Positions 10,253 to 20,235 are shown, counted from the stretch's first letter. The stretch is DNA of 64,000 bases from Winogradskyella psychrotolerans (GCF_018860565.1 NZ_JAHKPS010000007.1:1-64000); one strand, 5' to 3'. A program made the numbers and translations. The notes: generated by a model from the letters alone, not told the origin.

Positions 10253-13033
10253 ATGAAAAAACTTAGTTTAGTTTTTGCAATTTTACTTGCACTACAATCA
10301 TTTTCTCAAGAAAAATCATTCGAAATTACAGGAACACTAAAAGCAGAAGATACAGAGTTGCCTTTAGAGTCTGCAACAGTTTATTTAGAACGTGTAAAAG
10401 ACAGTTCGGTAGTGACTTATACAATTACAGATAAAAATGGGAAATTTAAAATTGAAAATTCAACCTACGATAAAAGTTTAAATTTTTACGTGTCTTATGT
10501 AGGTTACAAAACGTATTTTAAGGAAATCGTAATAGATAAAGACAAGATAGATTTAGGGACAATAGTAATGCCTTTAGATAATCAGTTAGGTGAAGTACTA
10601 ATAAAGTCTACAGCTCCGATAACGATTAAAAAAGACACCTTAGAGTTTAATGTAAAATCGTTTAAAACAAAAAAAGACGCCAACGTTGAAGATTTATTAA
10701 AGCAATTACCAGGAGTAGAAGTTGATGAAGAAGGTAACATTACAGTTAATGGTAAAAGTGTCAATAAAATTTTGGTGAATGGCAAGCCCTTTTTTGGTGA
10801 CGATCCAACTATTACAACTAAGAATTTAACTAAGGATATAATTGAAAAAATTCAGGTTGTAGATACAAAGACAAAATCGGAAGCCTTTACGGGAGAAGAA
10901 GGTGATAAAGAAAATAAAACCATAAATCTTACCATTAAAGAAGAAAACAATAAGGGAGTTTTTGGGCGTGTCTCTACAGGAGCAGGAACCGATGAGCGTT
11001 ATGAGCTTGCTGGTATGATAAACTTATTTGATAATGATAGGCGTATAAGTGTGCTTGCAGGAGGTAATAATACTAACACACCAGGTTTTAGTTTTGGCGA
11101 GATTTCTAAAATGTTTGGTCGTGGAGGCGGTGTTTCGTTTAGTAGTAATGGTTCTTTTACTTTAGGTGGTCGATCTTTTGGCGGAGGAGAAGGGATTACA
11201 ACGTCAGAAAATGCAGGGGTTAATTATGCCGATATTATAGGTGAAAAAACAGATGTGTCTGCCGATTATTTTTTCTCTTCAAGTAATTCTGAAAATGAAA
11301 CGTCATCTGAGCGCGAAACTATTTTATCGGATTCACGGTTTTTTACCAATTCAAATTCTAAATCTGATAACGATACCGATAATCATTCTTTTAATTTGGA
11401 ATTTGAAATTGAAACAGATTCTACTTTTCAGATTAATATAGAACCTTCGTTTGGATATTCAACATCGCGAACGAGATATCGTAGTTATGAAGAAACCTTA
11501 GATGAAGATTTATTACTAACCAATCAATCTAATGTGAATTCCAATGTAGAGAGTGCAGTAAGACGATTTTCGAATCAAATTTCTGTGACTAAGCGTTTGG
11601 GGAACAAAGGTGCTTTTATTAAAGCCGAATTAGAAACGAGTATCAATCAACAAGATAGTGATGATTATTTAGATTCAAATACAGAAGTTTTTGGTAGTAA
11701 TCCAGAAAACATAGTCAGAAATCAATTTACGGATGGTGAAAAAAATAGTTATGGTATTTCTACAGAATTATCCTATAGATTACCAATAATAACTAAAAAG
11801 TTTTTCTTGAATTTAGAATATAAATATGTTAGAGATAAAGATAAAAATAGAGAAAGTACCTTCGATTTTAATGATGGAACACAGAGTTTTACGGATTTTA
11901 ATACAGATTTAAGTACGGATTTTCAATACACAGATTATAGAAGTATTCCATCAGTTGGATTATCGTATAGAGGTGAAAAATTGTCTACAAGTTTTAATTT
12001 AGGTTACAACATGAGAACCTTAAAAAATGAAGATTTATTAAGACCGCAATTTAATGTCGAACGCGATTTTGAAAACATAGAAGCTAATTCTTATATCAGC
12101 TATACGTTTAGTCCAAAATCTTCTATTTATATAAATTATTGGTTAGAAAATGAACCTCCAGGATTAAGACAACTTCAAGCATTTGAAGATGTATCAAATC
12201 CGCTACAGACAGTAATTGGTAATCCTAATTTAGAACCTTCAAATAGACATAGTTTTTATGTTGGTTATAATGGATTTGATTGGCAAAAGCGTACAGGGTT
12301 TTATGTGGGTATTAATGCGAGTGTTTCAGATAATCAAGTAGTATCTAAAACGATTGTAGATCCGGAAACGCTTAAGCGAACAACGACGTATGTAAACGTT
12401 GACGGTAATTATAATATTGGTGCTTGGGCAAATTATAATAAAGATTTTAAGATTGATACCTTAAGAACTATTAAACTAAAGTTTAGAGCGAGTTATAATT
12501 CTTCAAAAACACTTAATTTTAATAATGATGTAAAATACGCAAGTACGTCTGATAGGATATCACCTAGACTTGGTATAGATTTTATATGGGATAAAGTTTT
12601 AGAGTTTAAGCCATATTACCAGATCAGTTATACTAATACGGCCTATGATATTGAGGCGTTTGACGATAGGCAATTTACAAGTCATAATGCAGGAGTAAGA
12701 ACAGCTACTTTTTTACCTAAAAACTTTGAGTGGAGAAATGATGTGAACTTTAATTATAATCCTAATGTGGCAGATGGTTTTCAGAAAAGTGCTTGGTTTT
12801 GGAACTCAACATTAGCCTATAGTATGTTTAAAGATAAAGCCATTATAACATTAAAGGTGTACGATTTGTTAAATCAAAACACTAATGCAAGACGTATAGC
12901 CACTCAAGATTATATTGAAGATAGACAGAGTACTGTTTTAAGGCAGTATTTTATGCTAAGCTTAAGTTACAAGTTTAATAGTTTAGGAAGCAAAGGAGAA
13001 ACAAGAGGTAACGATATGATCTATTTTGATTAA
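10253..13033 (+). CDS. TonB-dependent-receptor-like outer membrane barrel protein
   Basis: A signal peptide (cleavage after ALQSFSQ) is followed by a carboxypeptidase-regulatory-like beta domain at about residues 22-110 (GTLKAEDTELPLESATVYLE). A plug-like region at about 125-225 includes the characteristic LLKQLPGVEVDEEGNITVNG. A large outer-membrane barrel runs to the C-terminus. This matches the OMP_b-brl_3 class common in Bacteroidota. A Gly/Ser-rich low-complexity loop lies near residues 280-325. The substrate is unknown and no SusD partner is adjacent. Its stop overlaps that of the convergent TPM lipoprotein gene. Confidence 0.88.
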   Translation: MKKLSLVFAILLALQSFSQEKSFEITGTLKAEDTELPLESATVYLERVKDSSVVTYTITDKNGKFKIENSTYDKSLNFYVSYVGYKTYFKEIVIDKDKIDLGTIVMPLDNQLGEVLIKSTAPITIKKDTLEFNVKSFKTKKDANVEDLLKQLPGVEVDEEGNITVNGKSVNKILVNGKPFFGDDPTITTKNLTKDIIEKIQVVDTKTKSEAFTGEEGDKENKTINLTIKEENNKGVFGRVSTGAGTDERYELAGMINLFDNDRRISVLAGGNNTNTPGFSFGEISKMFGRGGGVSFSSNGSFTLGGRSFGGGEGITTSENAGVNYADIIGEKTDVSADYFFSSSNSENETSSERETILSDSRFFTNSNSKSDNDTDNHSFNLEFEIETDSTFQINIEPSFGYSTSRTRYRSYEETLDEDLLLTNQSNVNSNVESAVRRFSNQISVTKRLGNKGAFIKAELETSINQQDSDDYLDSNTEVFGSNPENIVRNQFTDGEKNSYGISTELSYRLPIITKKFFLNLEYKYVRDKDKNRESTFDFNDGTQSFTDFNTDLSTDFQYTDYRSIPSVGLSYRGEKLSTSFNLGYNMRTLKNEDLLRPQFNVERDFENIEANSYISYTFSPKSSIYINYWLENEPPGLRQLQAFEDVSNPLQTVIGNPNLEPSNRHSFYVGYNGFDWQKRTGFYVGINASVSDNQVVSKTIVDPETLKRTTTYVNVDGNYNIGAWANYNKDFKIDTLRTIKLKFRASYNSSKTLNFNNDVKYASTSDRISPRLGIDFIWDKVLEFKPYYQISYTNTAYDIEAFDDRQFTSHNAGVRTATFLPKNFEWRNDVNFNYNPNVADGFQKSAWFWNSTLAYSMFKDKAIITLKVYDLLNQNTNARRIATQDYIEDRQSTVLRQYFMLSLSYKFNSLGSKGETRGNDMIYFD

Positions 13034-13539
13034 TCCCAAAGCATAATTAAAGAGTCTAGAGCTTTAGTGACGCCATCATAATAATTACGTGTTCTAAATT
13101 CCGGAATCATAATATTGTCAATTATAACTTTACAGTCGTAATCAGAAATGGTTTGTTCTGTGCCAGATCCTGTTGAAATGGCAACTTTTCTATCGTAATT
13201 AGAAATTGTTATGAGTAAACCATTGTTCTTTTCTTTTGTACCAACTCCCCATTTTTGACCAACTTCAGTTCCAAATTTCTGAATGTTTGTAGTATTAGGT
13301 AAGGAGTCTATGGTAAGAATAGCAATTTGATTTGTGGTGCGTTTTTCGTACCCAATGATTTTATAAGTTAAAGAGTCGCTTTCAACGTTTGAAAATAAAT
13401 TGGCTAAATCTACAACTCGTTTTTGAGATGCGTTTAATGGAATATACGATGGTATCGTTTCAACATCAGCCTGCTTTTCTTTACAATTAAAAAACAAAAA
13501 GAAGACAAGTGTAATTTGAAAGGCAAATTTGAATCGCAT
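13030..13539 (-). CDS. TPM-domain lipoprotein
   Basis: The 169-residue protein has a lipoprotein signal (FFLFFNCKEK, lipid-modified Cys at about residue 19) and a TPM domain (about 40-165) with the NQIAILTIDSLP strand, the KWGVGTKEKNNGLLI core and VAISTGSGTEQ. TPM domains occur in plant photosystem-repair and bacterial envelope proteins and have been linked to phosphatase activity, but their role in flavobacteria is not settled. It is the last of three TPM genes downstream of lemA. The 60 bp gap to the previous gene suggests cotranscription. Confidence 0.85.
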   Translation of the reverse strand: MRFKFAFQITLVFFLFFNCKEKQADVETIPSYIPLNASQKRVVDLANLFSNVESDSLTYKIIGYEKRTTNQIAILTIDSLPNTTNIQKFGTEVGQKWGVGTKEKNNGLLITISNYDRKVAISTGSGTEQTISDYDCKVIIDNIMIPEFRTRNYYDGVTKALDSLIMLWD

Positions 13540-13599
13540 AAATAAATTTTTGAATAGAAAAAAAATACTGATTACTGCAACTAAAAACCGTGGCTAAAT

Positions 13600-14433
13600 T
13601 TACCAGCCACCAGAAGCACCTCCGCCTCCAAAGCTTCCGCCTCCAAAGCCTCCACCAAAACCACCTCCGCCAAAGCTTCCACCTCCAGAGTTGCCACCAA
13701 AGCCTCCAAATCCGCCAGACGATGAACCTTTAGAATAGCTACCACGTCCCATATTGCTTAAAATAATGGCTTCTAATAAGCTTCTGCTATCTGAGTGGTT
13801 CCCTCCATTGCCACCACTTCCGCCACCACGACTTTTGGAAATTGCTATGATAAATATTACAAAAATGATGAATAGAAAAAAGAGGACTTCAAAAGGGAAT
13901 TCATTTTCTGTTTGTCTTGTGCCTTTATATTCGCCAGTCATCACTTCAAAAATGACGTCAGTAGCACGGTTTAATCCGCCGTAATAATCATTTTTTTTAA
14001 AGTAAGGAATAATATCATTATTTATAATGCGCTTACTTAAAGCATCTGTAAGTAAATGCTCAACACCTTTACCTGTACTAATGTTTATTTTTCGATCGTT
14101 TCTTGCTAAAAGAATAAAAATACCATTGTCCTTGTCTGCTTGTCCAATTCCCCATTTTTCACCCCATTGTGCGCCTAAATAATTGATATATTCACCATTG
14201 GTTGAACCAATAATAGCAATAACAATTTGCGTTGAGGTAGAGTCAGAATAGCGTATTAGTTTTTGTTCTAAACTGTTTTTTTCTGATGCCGATAATAAAT
14301 TAATATCATCATCGTAAACACTAGTTTGAAATTTAGGTTTTTCAGGAATATTATATTGTGCTAGTCCTATTAGTGGGCTAGTTAAAAGTAGTAGCACTAA
14401 AACCTTAAATGCTATGTGTTTGATGTTTTGCAT
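13600..14433 (-). CDS. TPM-domain membrane protein with Gly-rich tail (YgcG type)
   Basis: A signal peptide (ending IGLAQY) leads into a TPM domain at about residues 35-165 (VIAIIGSTNGEYI, KWGIGQADKDNGIFILLA, INISTGKGVEHLL). One transmembrane helix follows at about 182-200 (VLFFLFIIFVIFIIAISK). The cytosolic tail is almost pure Gly/Ser/Phe and ends GGGASGGW. This is the standard YgcG layout. The stop-start overlap with the next TPM gene (14433) indicates translational coupling. Such Gly-rich tails are typical of the family and need not be an artefact. Confidence 0.88.
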   Translation of the reverse strand: MQNIKHIAFKVLVLLLLTSPLIGLAQYNIPEKPKFQTSVYDDDINLLSASEKNSLEQKLIRYSDSTSTQIVIAIIGSTNGEYINYLGAQWGEKWGIGQADKDNGIFILLARNDRKINISTGKGVEHLLTDALSKRIINNDIIPYFKKNDYYGGLNRATDVIFEVMTGEYKGTRQTENEFPFEVLFFLFIIFVIFIIAISKSRGGGSGGNGGNHSDSRSLLEAIILSNMGRGSYSKGSSSGGFGGFGGNSGGGSFGGGGFGGGFGGGSFGGGGASGGW

Positions 14434-14870
14434 TATCCTTTTGAGATTGTATTGTCCAGCTCGTTTTTATCGTTATGATCCCAGGGGAAATGTTGCGACA
14501 ATGCTTTTCCTGCTTCTCTAACGCCATCAATTATACCTTGCTTAAAGTTTCCTGATTTAAATTGAGTCGCAATTTTATCACGTGTAGAATTCCAAAAATT
14601 TGCACCTACAATATTGTTTATGCCTTGGTCTCCAAAAATGACAAATGATTTATTATCTACGGCAACATAGATGAGCACACCATTTCGTTGGGCAGTATTA
14701 TCCATTTTTAAAAAATGGAAAACCTCTAAAGCATGCTCGTAGACATCACTGTCACATTTCTGTTCTATATGCACTCGGATTTCACCAGAAGTATCACATT
14801 CAGCAATTCTAATCGCTTCAACAATTTCCGCTTCTTCGTTAGAAGTAAGGAACTGTTCAATATTTGGCAT
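14433..14870 (-). CDS. Soluble TPM-domain protein
   Basis: This is a compact 145-residue TPM-domain protein without signal peptide or membrane helix, so probably cytosolic or peripheral. It begins with EQFLTSNEEAEIVEAIRIAE and carries GEIRVHIEQKC, NGVLIYVAVDNKSFVIFGD and a C-terminal FKQGIIDGVREAGK helix. It overlaps the next gene by one base and starts 10 bp after lemA. The position between LemA and the membrane TPM protein is common in Bacteroidota and implies that the products work together. No biochemical role can be assigned. Confidence 0.85.
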   Translation of the reverse strand: MPNIEQFLTSNEEAEIVEAIRIAECDTSGEIRVHIEQKCDSDVYEHALEVFHFLKMDNTAQRNGVLIYVAVDNKSFVIFGDQGINNIVGANFWNSTRDKIATQFKSGNFKQGIIDGVREAGKALSQHFPWDHNDKNELDNTISKG

Positions 14871-14879
14871 AATTAAATT

Positions 14880-15479
14880 TTATTTAAAGTCGAAATCAAC
14901 ATCTGGTGCATTTTCACTTCCAGCATCTGCTTTATATCTAGGCATTTCTTCAAAACCAAACCAACCAGCTAATACCGATCCTGGGAATTTTGAAGTATGT
15001 ATGTCATAAATATTTACTTTTTCGTTGTAGCGATCTCTAGCGATATTAATTCGGTTTTCAGTGCCTTCTAGTTGACTTTGAAGCTCTAAGAAATTTTGAT
15101 TCGCTTTTAATTCAGGATAACGCTCCACAGACACTAATAATTTTGATAATGCTCCACTTAAGCCACTTTGCGCTTGTTGAAATTGTGCCATGTTATCAGC
15201 TGTTAAATTGCTTGCATCAATTGTTGTTGACGTTGCTTTTGCTCTAGCTTCAATTACAGCTGTTAAAGTTGATTTTTCAAAATCAGCCGCTCCTTGTACT
15301 GTTTTAACTAAGTTACCTATAAGGTCATTTCGTCTTTGGTAAGAACTTTCAACATTAGACCAGGCTGTTTTAGCATTAGCTTCATATTCTACAGCAGTAT
15401 TATTAAACCCTACAGCCCATTGATAAATTGCAAACGCTAATAGTGCAATAATAATAACTGGAATTAGCCATTTTTTCAT
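14880..15479 (-). CDS. lemA: LemA family protein
   Basis: The 199-residue protein has an N-terminal membrane anchor (about residues 4-22, WLIPVIIIALLAFAIYQWA). A helical LemA domain follows with AWSNVESSYQRRNDLIGNLV, the signature region, and a later ERYPELKANQNFLELQSQLE helix. LemA proteins are membrane-anchored helical bundles of uncertain function and are often encoded next to TPM genes, as here. The last residues are acidic and disordered. It lies 12 bp after the MerR gene in the minus-strand cluster. Confidence 0.95.
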   Translation of the reverse strand: MKKWLIPVIIIALLAFAIYQWAVGFNNTAVEYEANAKTAWSNVESSYQRRNDLIGNLVKTVQGAADFEKSTLTAVIEARAKATSTTIDASNLTADNMAQFQQAQSGLSGALSKLLVSVERYPELKANQNFLELQSQLEGTENRINIARDRYNEKVNIYDIHTSKFPGSVLAGWFGFEEMPRYKADAGSENAPDVDFDFK

Positions 15480-15491
15480 AATAGTTTAGTT

Positions 15492-15821
15492 TTAAAGTTG
15501 TGTTTTAATTTTGTTAAGTTGTGCTTTTATGCTTTCGAGTTTTTCGATAATTTCAAATTTCTCTAAAGCTTGTTTTTTTTCTTCTTTAAGATGTGTTTTT
15601 GCACCTTCAAGTGTAAAGCCTCTTTCTTTTACTAAATGGTAAATAAACTTGAGGTTTTTAATATCTTCAGGAGTAAATTTACGGTTGCCTTTTGCGTTTT
15701 TTTTCGGTTTTAAAACATCAAATTCTTTTTCCCAAAAACGAATTAGAGAAGCATTTACTTTAAAGGCCTTGGCAACTTCGCCAATACCGTAATAACGTTT
15801 TTCTGGTAAGTCTATATGCAT
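15492..15821 (-). CDS. MerR-family transcriptional regulator
   Basis: The 109-residue protein has a MerR winged helix at about residues 8-75: YGIGEVAKAFKVNASLIRFW is the recognition helix region and NRKFTPEDIKNLKFI the wing. A short coiled coil (about 78-109) would dimerise it. There is no Cys-rich effector domain, so metal sensing is unlikely. It starts one base after the M23 stop codon and precedes lemA, so it probably belongs to the same transcript and could act on it. The effector is unknown. Confidence 0.9.
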   Translation of the reverse strand: MHIDLPEKRYYGIGEVAKAFKVNASLIRFWEKEFDVLKPKKNAKGNRKFTPEDIKNLKFIYHLVKERGFTLEGAKTHLKEEKKQALEKFEIIEKLESIKAQLNKIKTQL

Positions 15822-15822
15822 C

Positions 15823-16794
15823 TTAATCGAGAGATTGGTTTTCTAATGAAGCTTTTTTCAGCAGTATATCGTATTCTTCGGCAGATAAGTTACCATAATA
15901 AAAATTGATAGGATTTATACGTTCCCCATCTTTAAAAATTTCATAGTGTAAATGTGGTGCTTCAGAACGCCCTGTACTTCCAACATAGCCAATTAAATCG
16001 CCACGTTTTACACGTTGATTTACTTTAACATTGTATTTGTATAAGTGCGCATACAAGGAAACATAGCCATAGCCATGATCTATTCGTATGTGGTTACCAT
16101 AACCTGTAGAGGCATTATCAGCACGTTTTACAACACCGTCACCAGAGGCATAAATAGGAGTGCCACGTGGTGCTGTAAAATCCATGCCAAAATGGAATTT
16201 TCTAACCTTGGTAAATGGATCGGTTCTGTAGCCATATCCAGAAGCCATACGTGTCATGTTTTCATTACTTATAGGTTGAATTGCAGGTATAGCCTCTAAA
16301 AATTTTTCTTTGTCTTCTGCCAGTTTTGCAATTTCATCTAAGGATTTGGATTGTACAACGATTGCCTTTTCTAAAATATCCATTCGCTTATTGCTTTCTG
16401 CAATTAATTGCGAATTGTTATAACCTTCATATTTTTTATAACGGTTAATGCCTCCAAATCCTGCTCTACGTTGTTCTGTAGGTATGGGGTTGGCTTCAAA
16501 ATAGAGTCTGTAAATGGCATTATCGCGCTCTTCTACATTTTCTAAAGCAGCTATAGCATCGTCCATACGTTTGTTAATTAACTCGTATTGCAGTTCCATG
16601 TTTTGTAACTCTCTTGCTAACTGTCGTTCTTTAGGAGATTCAATATATTGACTTGCAATAAAAAATGCTAGAAACCCAAAAAGAGCAGCAGCAGTTAAAA
16701 ACACTGAAGCGTATTTTATAGTGGTAGCTTTTTTCCGCTTTATTTTACGGTAAGAAAGCGTTTCAGAATCATAATAATATTTTACTTTAGCCAT
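15823..16794 (-). CDS. M23-family peptidoglycan endopeptidase
   Basis: The start is set at the ATG at 16794 (MAKVKYYYDSETLSYRKIKR), since the upstream extension is not protein-like. A basic cytosolic N-terminus leads to one transmembrane helix at about residues 30-52 and a coiled coil at about 60-110. The LytM/M23 zinc metallopeptidase domain at about 180-300 has HFGMDF, the DHGYGYVSLYAHL region and HLHYEIF, supplying the HxxxD and HxH zinc ligands. It should cleave peptide cross-links in the periplasm or act as an amidase activator. It heads the MerR/LemA/TPM cluster. Confidence 0.93.
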   Translation of the reverse strand: MAKVKYYYDSETLSYRKIKRKKATTIKYASVFLTAAALFGFLAFFIASQYIESPKERQLARELQNMELQYELINKRMDDAIAALENVEERDNAIYRLYFEANPIPTEQRRAGFGGINRYKKYEGYNNSQLIAESNKRMDILEKAIVVQSKSLDEIAKLAEDKEKFLEAIPAIQPISNENMTRMASGYGYRTDPFTKVRKFHFGMDFTAPRGTPIYASGDGVVKRADNASTGYGNHIRIDHGYGYVSLYAHLYKYNVKVNQRVKRGDLIGYVGSTGRSEAPHLHYEIFKDGERINPINFYYGNLSAEEYDILLKKASLENQSLD

Positions 16795-17014
16795 GTTTGA
16801 ATTTATGCTATTTTTGCAGCTAATAAGCACATAAAGCAAGCATCTTATATTAGCGTAACGTTCAAACCTACAAAAATAATATTACATTGTATTTTATTGT
16901 GAATATTTTGTAGGTTCACAAACACCAAAATTTAAAATAAAAAATTGGTGAGTAAAGATAAAAAAATGTTTTGCATTTGTACTAATTTAATAAAGCAAGC
17001 TCTAATTTTTATAT

Positions 17015-19630
17015 ATGAAGTCTCAAGATATACGATCTAAATTTTTAAATTTCTTTGAAGGAAAACAACACCTTGTCGTTCCTTCTGCACCAATGGTATT
17101 AAAGGAAGATCCAACTTTAATGTTTGTGAATGCTGGTATGGTACCTTTTAAAGAATACTTTTTAGGGAATACTGAACCGAAGAAAAATAGGATTACAGAT
17201 TCTCAAAAATGTTTGCGTGTTTCTGGTAAACATAATGATTTGGAAGAAGTTGGTTACGATACCTATCATCATACATTGTTTGAAATGTTGGGTAATTGGA
17301 GTTTTGGTGATTACTTTAAAAAAGAAGCCATTGCTTGGGCTTGGGAGTTGCTAACTGAAGTTTATGGTATTGATAAAGACATACTTTATGTTACTGTTTT
17401 TGAGGGTAGTGATGACGCTGATAAGCTTAAAATGGACACGGAAGCTTACGATATTTGGAAGCAATATATTTCTGAAGACCGAATTCTAAAAGGTAATAAG
17501 AAAGACAATTTTTGGGAAATGGGAGACCAAGGACCTTGTGGGCCTTGTAGTGAAATCCATGTAGACATTAGATCTGCTGAAGAAAAAGCAAAGGTGGATG
17601 GAAAGACTTTAATAAACATGGATCATCCACATGTGGTTGAAGTATGGAATTTGGTTTTTATGGAATACAACCGAAAAGCAAATGGTGAGTTAGAGGTGTT
17701 GCCAAATAAGCATATAGATACAGGAATGGGGTTTGAACGTTTGTGTATGGTATTGCAAGGTGTGCAATCTAATTATGATACGGATGTTTTTACACCAATT
17801 ATTAGAGAGGTTGAGGCTATTACAAATAAAGACTATAATAAGAATGAAGAGGTTGATGTTGCTATTCGTGTTATTTCAGACCATGTAAGAGCTGTTGCCT
17901 TTTCTATAGCAGATGGACAATTACCAAGTAATACAGGTGCTGGCTATGTTATTCGTAGAATTTTACGAAGAGCTGTACGTTATGGTTTTACATTTTTAGA
18001 TAAAAAGGAACCTTTTATATATCGTTTAGTAGATGTGCTGAGCAAAAAAATGGGAGATGCATTTCCAGAATTGCGAGCACAAAAAGTATTAATTGAAAAT
18101 GTAATTAAAGAAGAAGAAGCCTCTTTTTTAAGAACATTAGATCAAGGTTTAGTATTGCTTAATCGTATAGTTGAAGAAACAAAAGGTGATACCGTTTCTG
18201 GTGAAAAAGCTTTTGAATTGTATGATACTTACGGTTTTCCTATTGATTTGACAGCTTTAATTCTATCCGAAAAGGATTTGAAATTAGACGAAAAAGGGTT
18301 TAATGAAGAACTGCAAAAGCAAAAAGACAGATCACGATCTGCTAGTGAAACATCTACTGAAGATTGGACGATTTTATTTGAAGACGACGTACAAGAATTT
18401 ATAGGTTATGATGCTTTAGAAGCCAATGTAAAAATTGCTAGATACCGAAAAGTAACCTCTAAAAAAGATGGAGAAATGTATCAGTTAGTTTTCAATTTAA
18501 CACCATTTTATCCTGAAGGAGGTGGGCAAGTTGGAGACAAAGGCGTGTTACAAGATGTGCATGGAGATGTGGTTTATATCGTAGATACAAAAAAAGAGAA
18601 TAATGTTATTATTCATTTGTGTAAAAACTTACCAAAGCATATAAACGAAAACTTTAAAGCTGTTGTAAGTAGTGAGCACAGAGCATTGTCGTCTAGTAAT
18701 CATACAGCAACACATTTATTACATCAGGCTTTAAGAGCTATTTTAGGAGAGCATGTAGAGCAAAAAGGCTCTTTGGTAAAACCAAAATCATTACGTTTTG
18801 ACTTTTCTCATTTTTCAAAAGTAACACCAGAGCAACTACAAGAAATAGAAGATTTTGTAAATGCCAGAATTGAAGGTAAATTACCTTTAGAAGAACAACG
18901 TAATATCCCAATGGAAAAAGCGCTTGAAGAAGGAGCTATGGCATTATTTGGTGAAAAATATGGAGATACGGTGAGAACGATTCGTTTTGGAAAGTCAATG
19001 GAATTATGTGGCGGAATTCATGTGAAAAACACGTCTGATATTTGGCATTTTAAAATTGTGTCTGAAGGCGCAGTTGCGGCAGGAATACGACGCATTGAAG
19101 CCATTACAAATAAAGCCGTTAGAGATTATTTTTCTGAGAATAATACAGCATACCTTGAAATGAAAGGCATGCTAAATAATGCTAAAGAACCTGTAAAAGC
19201 ATTAGAAAATCTTCAACATGAAAATAATGATTTAAAAAAGCAAATTGAAGTACTATTAAAAGATAAAGCCAAAAATATTAAAGGTGAATTAAAAAACGAA
19301 TTAACCGAAATTAATGGAATTCAGTTTTTAGCTAAAAAACTGGATTTAGATGCTTCTGGTATAAAAGATGTTTGTTTTGAATTGGGAAGTCAGTTTGAAA
19401 ATTTATTCTTGTTATTTGGAGCAGAAAATGATGGAAAGGCAATTTTGTCTTGTTATATCTCTAAGGAATTAGTGGCAAGTAAAGGTTTAAATGCTGGTAC
19501 AATTGTTAGAGAATTAGGTAAACATATCCAAGGTGGAGGTGGAGGACAGCCGTTCTTTGCAACTGCTGGTGGTAAAAATCCTGATGGGATTACAGCTGCT
19601 CTGGAGGCTGCTAAGGTATATTTAGTGTAA
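17015..19630 (+). CDS. alaS: Alanine--tRNA ligase
   Basis: The 871-residue length fits AlaRS. The N-terminal class II catalytic domain carries [20 protein letters not shown] and [13 protein letters not shown] tRNA-recognition domain follows, then the editing domain with [12 protein letters not shown] and [15 protein letters not shown] (Zn ligands). The C-terminal DHHA1 domain ends in a Gly-rich [10 protein letters not shown] segment. It charges tRNA-Ala and clears Ser/Gly mischarging. The gene is complete, and the region after it holds the repeat-bracketed GxxExxY remnant. Confidence 0.98.
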   Translation: MKSQDIRSKFLNFFEGKQHLVVPSAPMVLKEDPTLMFVNAGMVPFKEYFLGNTEPKKNRITDSQKCLRVSGKHNDLEEVGYDTYHHTLFEMLGNWSFGDYFKKEAIAWAWELLTEVYGIDKDILYVTVFEGSDDADKLKMDTEAYDIWKQYISEDRILKGNKKDNFWEMGDQGPCGPCSEIHVDIRSAEEKAKVDGKTLINMDHPHVVEVWNLVFMEYNRKANGELEVLPNKHIDTGMGFERLCMVLQGVQSNYDTDVFTPIIREVEAITNKDYNKNEEVDVAIRVISDHVRAVAFSIADGQLPSNTGAGYVIRRILRRAVRYGFTFLDKKEPFIYRLVDVLSKKMGDAFPELRAQKVLIENVIKEEEASFLRTLDQGLVLLNRIVEETKGDTVSGEKAFELYDTYGFPIDLTALILSEKDLKLDEKGFNEELQKQKDRSRSASETSTEDWTILFEDDVQEFIGYDALEANVKIARYRKVTSKKDGEMYQLVFNLTPFYPEGGGQVGDKGVLQDVHGDVVYIVDTKKENNVIIHLCKNLPKHINENFKAVVSSEHRALSSSNHTATHLLHQALRAILGEHVEQKGSLVKPKSLRFDFSHFSKVTPEQLQEIEDFVNARIEGKLPLEEQRNIPMEKALEEGAMALFGEKYGDTVRTIRFGKSMELCGGIHVKNTSDIWHFKIVSEGAVAAGIRRIEAITNKAVRDYFSENNTAYLEMKGMLNNAKEPVKALENLQHENNDLKKQIEVLLKDKAKNIKGELKNELTEINGIQFLAKKLDLDASGIKDVCFELGSQFENLFLLFGAENDGKAILSCYISKELVASKGLNAGTIVRELGKHIQGGGGGQPFFATAGGKNPDGITAALEAAKVYLV

Positions 19631-19636
19631 AAAATA

Positions 19637-19666
19637 TTTCTCGCAAAGACACAGAGGCGCAAAGAA
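19637..19666 (-). repeat. TTTGCG repeat, copy 1 (inverted)
   Basis: The reverse complement reads CTTTGCGCCTCTGTGTCTTTGCGAGAAA-like and matches the forward copies at 19801 and 20236. It begins 7 bp after the alaS stop and can pair with the degenerate copy at 19701-19726. Confidence 0.75.
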
Positions 19667-19700
19667 AATAAGGAATTGTATTTATTGATAGGAGTGAGAT

Positions 19701-19726
19701 TTTGCGTCTTAGTGACTTTGCGTGAG
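19701..19726 (+). repeat. TTTGCG repeat, copy 2 (degenerate)
   Basis: This degenerate forward copy reads TTTGCGTCTTAGTGACTTTG and then CGTGAG. With copy 1 it forms an imperfect inverted repeat of about 25 bp per arm downstream of alaS. Confidence 0.6.
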
Positions 19727-19800
19727 CATATAAAGTCAAAAAGTATTTCGGGAGAAGACTGTCTGGCGTAATTAAAAAAAGTTATATTGAGTTCATGTAA

Positions 19801-19830
19801 ATCTTTGCGTCTCTGCGGTTTTGCGAGAAA
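19801..19830 (+). repeat. TTTGCG repeat, copy 3, left bracket of the GxxExxY remnant
   Basis: This 30-bp element (start ATCTTTGCG, end TTTTGCGAGAAA) differs from the copy at 20236-20265 at only three positions. It lies 11 bp before the GxxExxY start codon. Confidence 0.8.
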
Positions 19831-19841
19831 ATGTATATAGA

Positions 19842-20218
19842 ATGACTGAAAACGATATATATAGAATTATAGTCGATGTTTGTTACCACATTCATGTTGA
19901 ACTTGGTCCAGGTTTATTAGAATCTATTTATGAAGAAATTTTATATCAGGAATAAAAAAATGAAGGTTTTAAGGTTGATCGACAAAAACCTTTTCCTGTA
20001 ACTTGGAGAGGAACGCAGTTAGATTTAAATTATAGAACCGATTTAATAGTTGAGAATAAAGTTATTATAGAGGTTAAATCTGTTCAAGAAATTCATCCTG
20101 TTCATCCAAGCAATTATTAACATACTTGAAACTTTCAGGAATAAAGTTAGGCTTATTGATTAATTTTAATAGTCCATTAATTAAGTCAGGTATAACGAGA
20201 ATAGTTAACAATTTATAG
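19842..20218 (+). pseudogene. GxxExxY family gene, inactivated
   Basis: Translation from the ATG at 19842 gives a clear GxxExxY/PD-(D/E)XK type 3 protein: HIHVELGPGLLESIYEEILY, then [17 protein letters not shown]. Codon 38 (19953-19955) is TAA where the family has a Leu-like residue. Near 20115 the frame shifts by one base after the HPVHP region. The restored frame then reads [20 protein letters not shown] and ends INNL-like at 20216-20218. Intact relatives have about 125 residues, so only these two lesions break it. It sits between alaS and a GSCFA gene and is bracketed by 30-bp repeats, suggesting an inserted cassette. Confidence 0.87.
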
Positions 20219-20235
20219 GTTATGCGTTCAGAAAA

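Noticed and set aside
13600..13800. Gly-rich repetitive stretch as a possible repeat element or assembly artefact
   Set aside because: It is the in-frame Gly/Ser tail normal for YgcG-type TPM proteins and ends with a proper stop.
13754..13984. Plus-strand frame opposite the TPM membrane protein
   Set aside because: It is antisense to the Gly-rich and transmembrane coding region, and its Pro-rich content is explained by that.
16972..16979. TGCATTTG as an alaS promoter
   Set aside because: It misses the conserved A of TAnnTTTG, and the nearest TTG is 24 bp away; too weak to list.
19453..19662. Minus-strand frame overlapping the end of alaS
   Set aside because: It is wholly antisense to conserved alaS codons and shows no family features.
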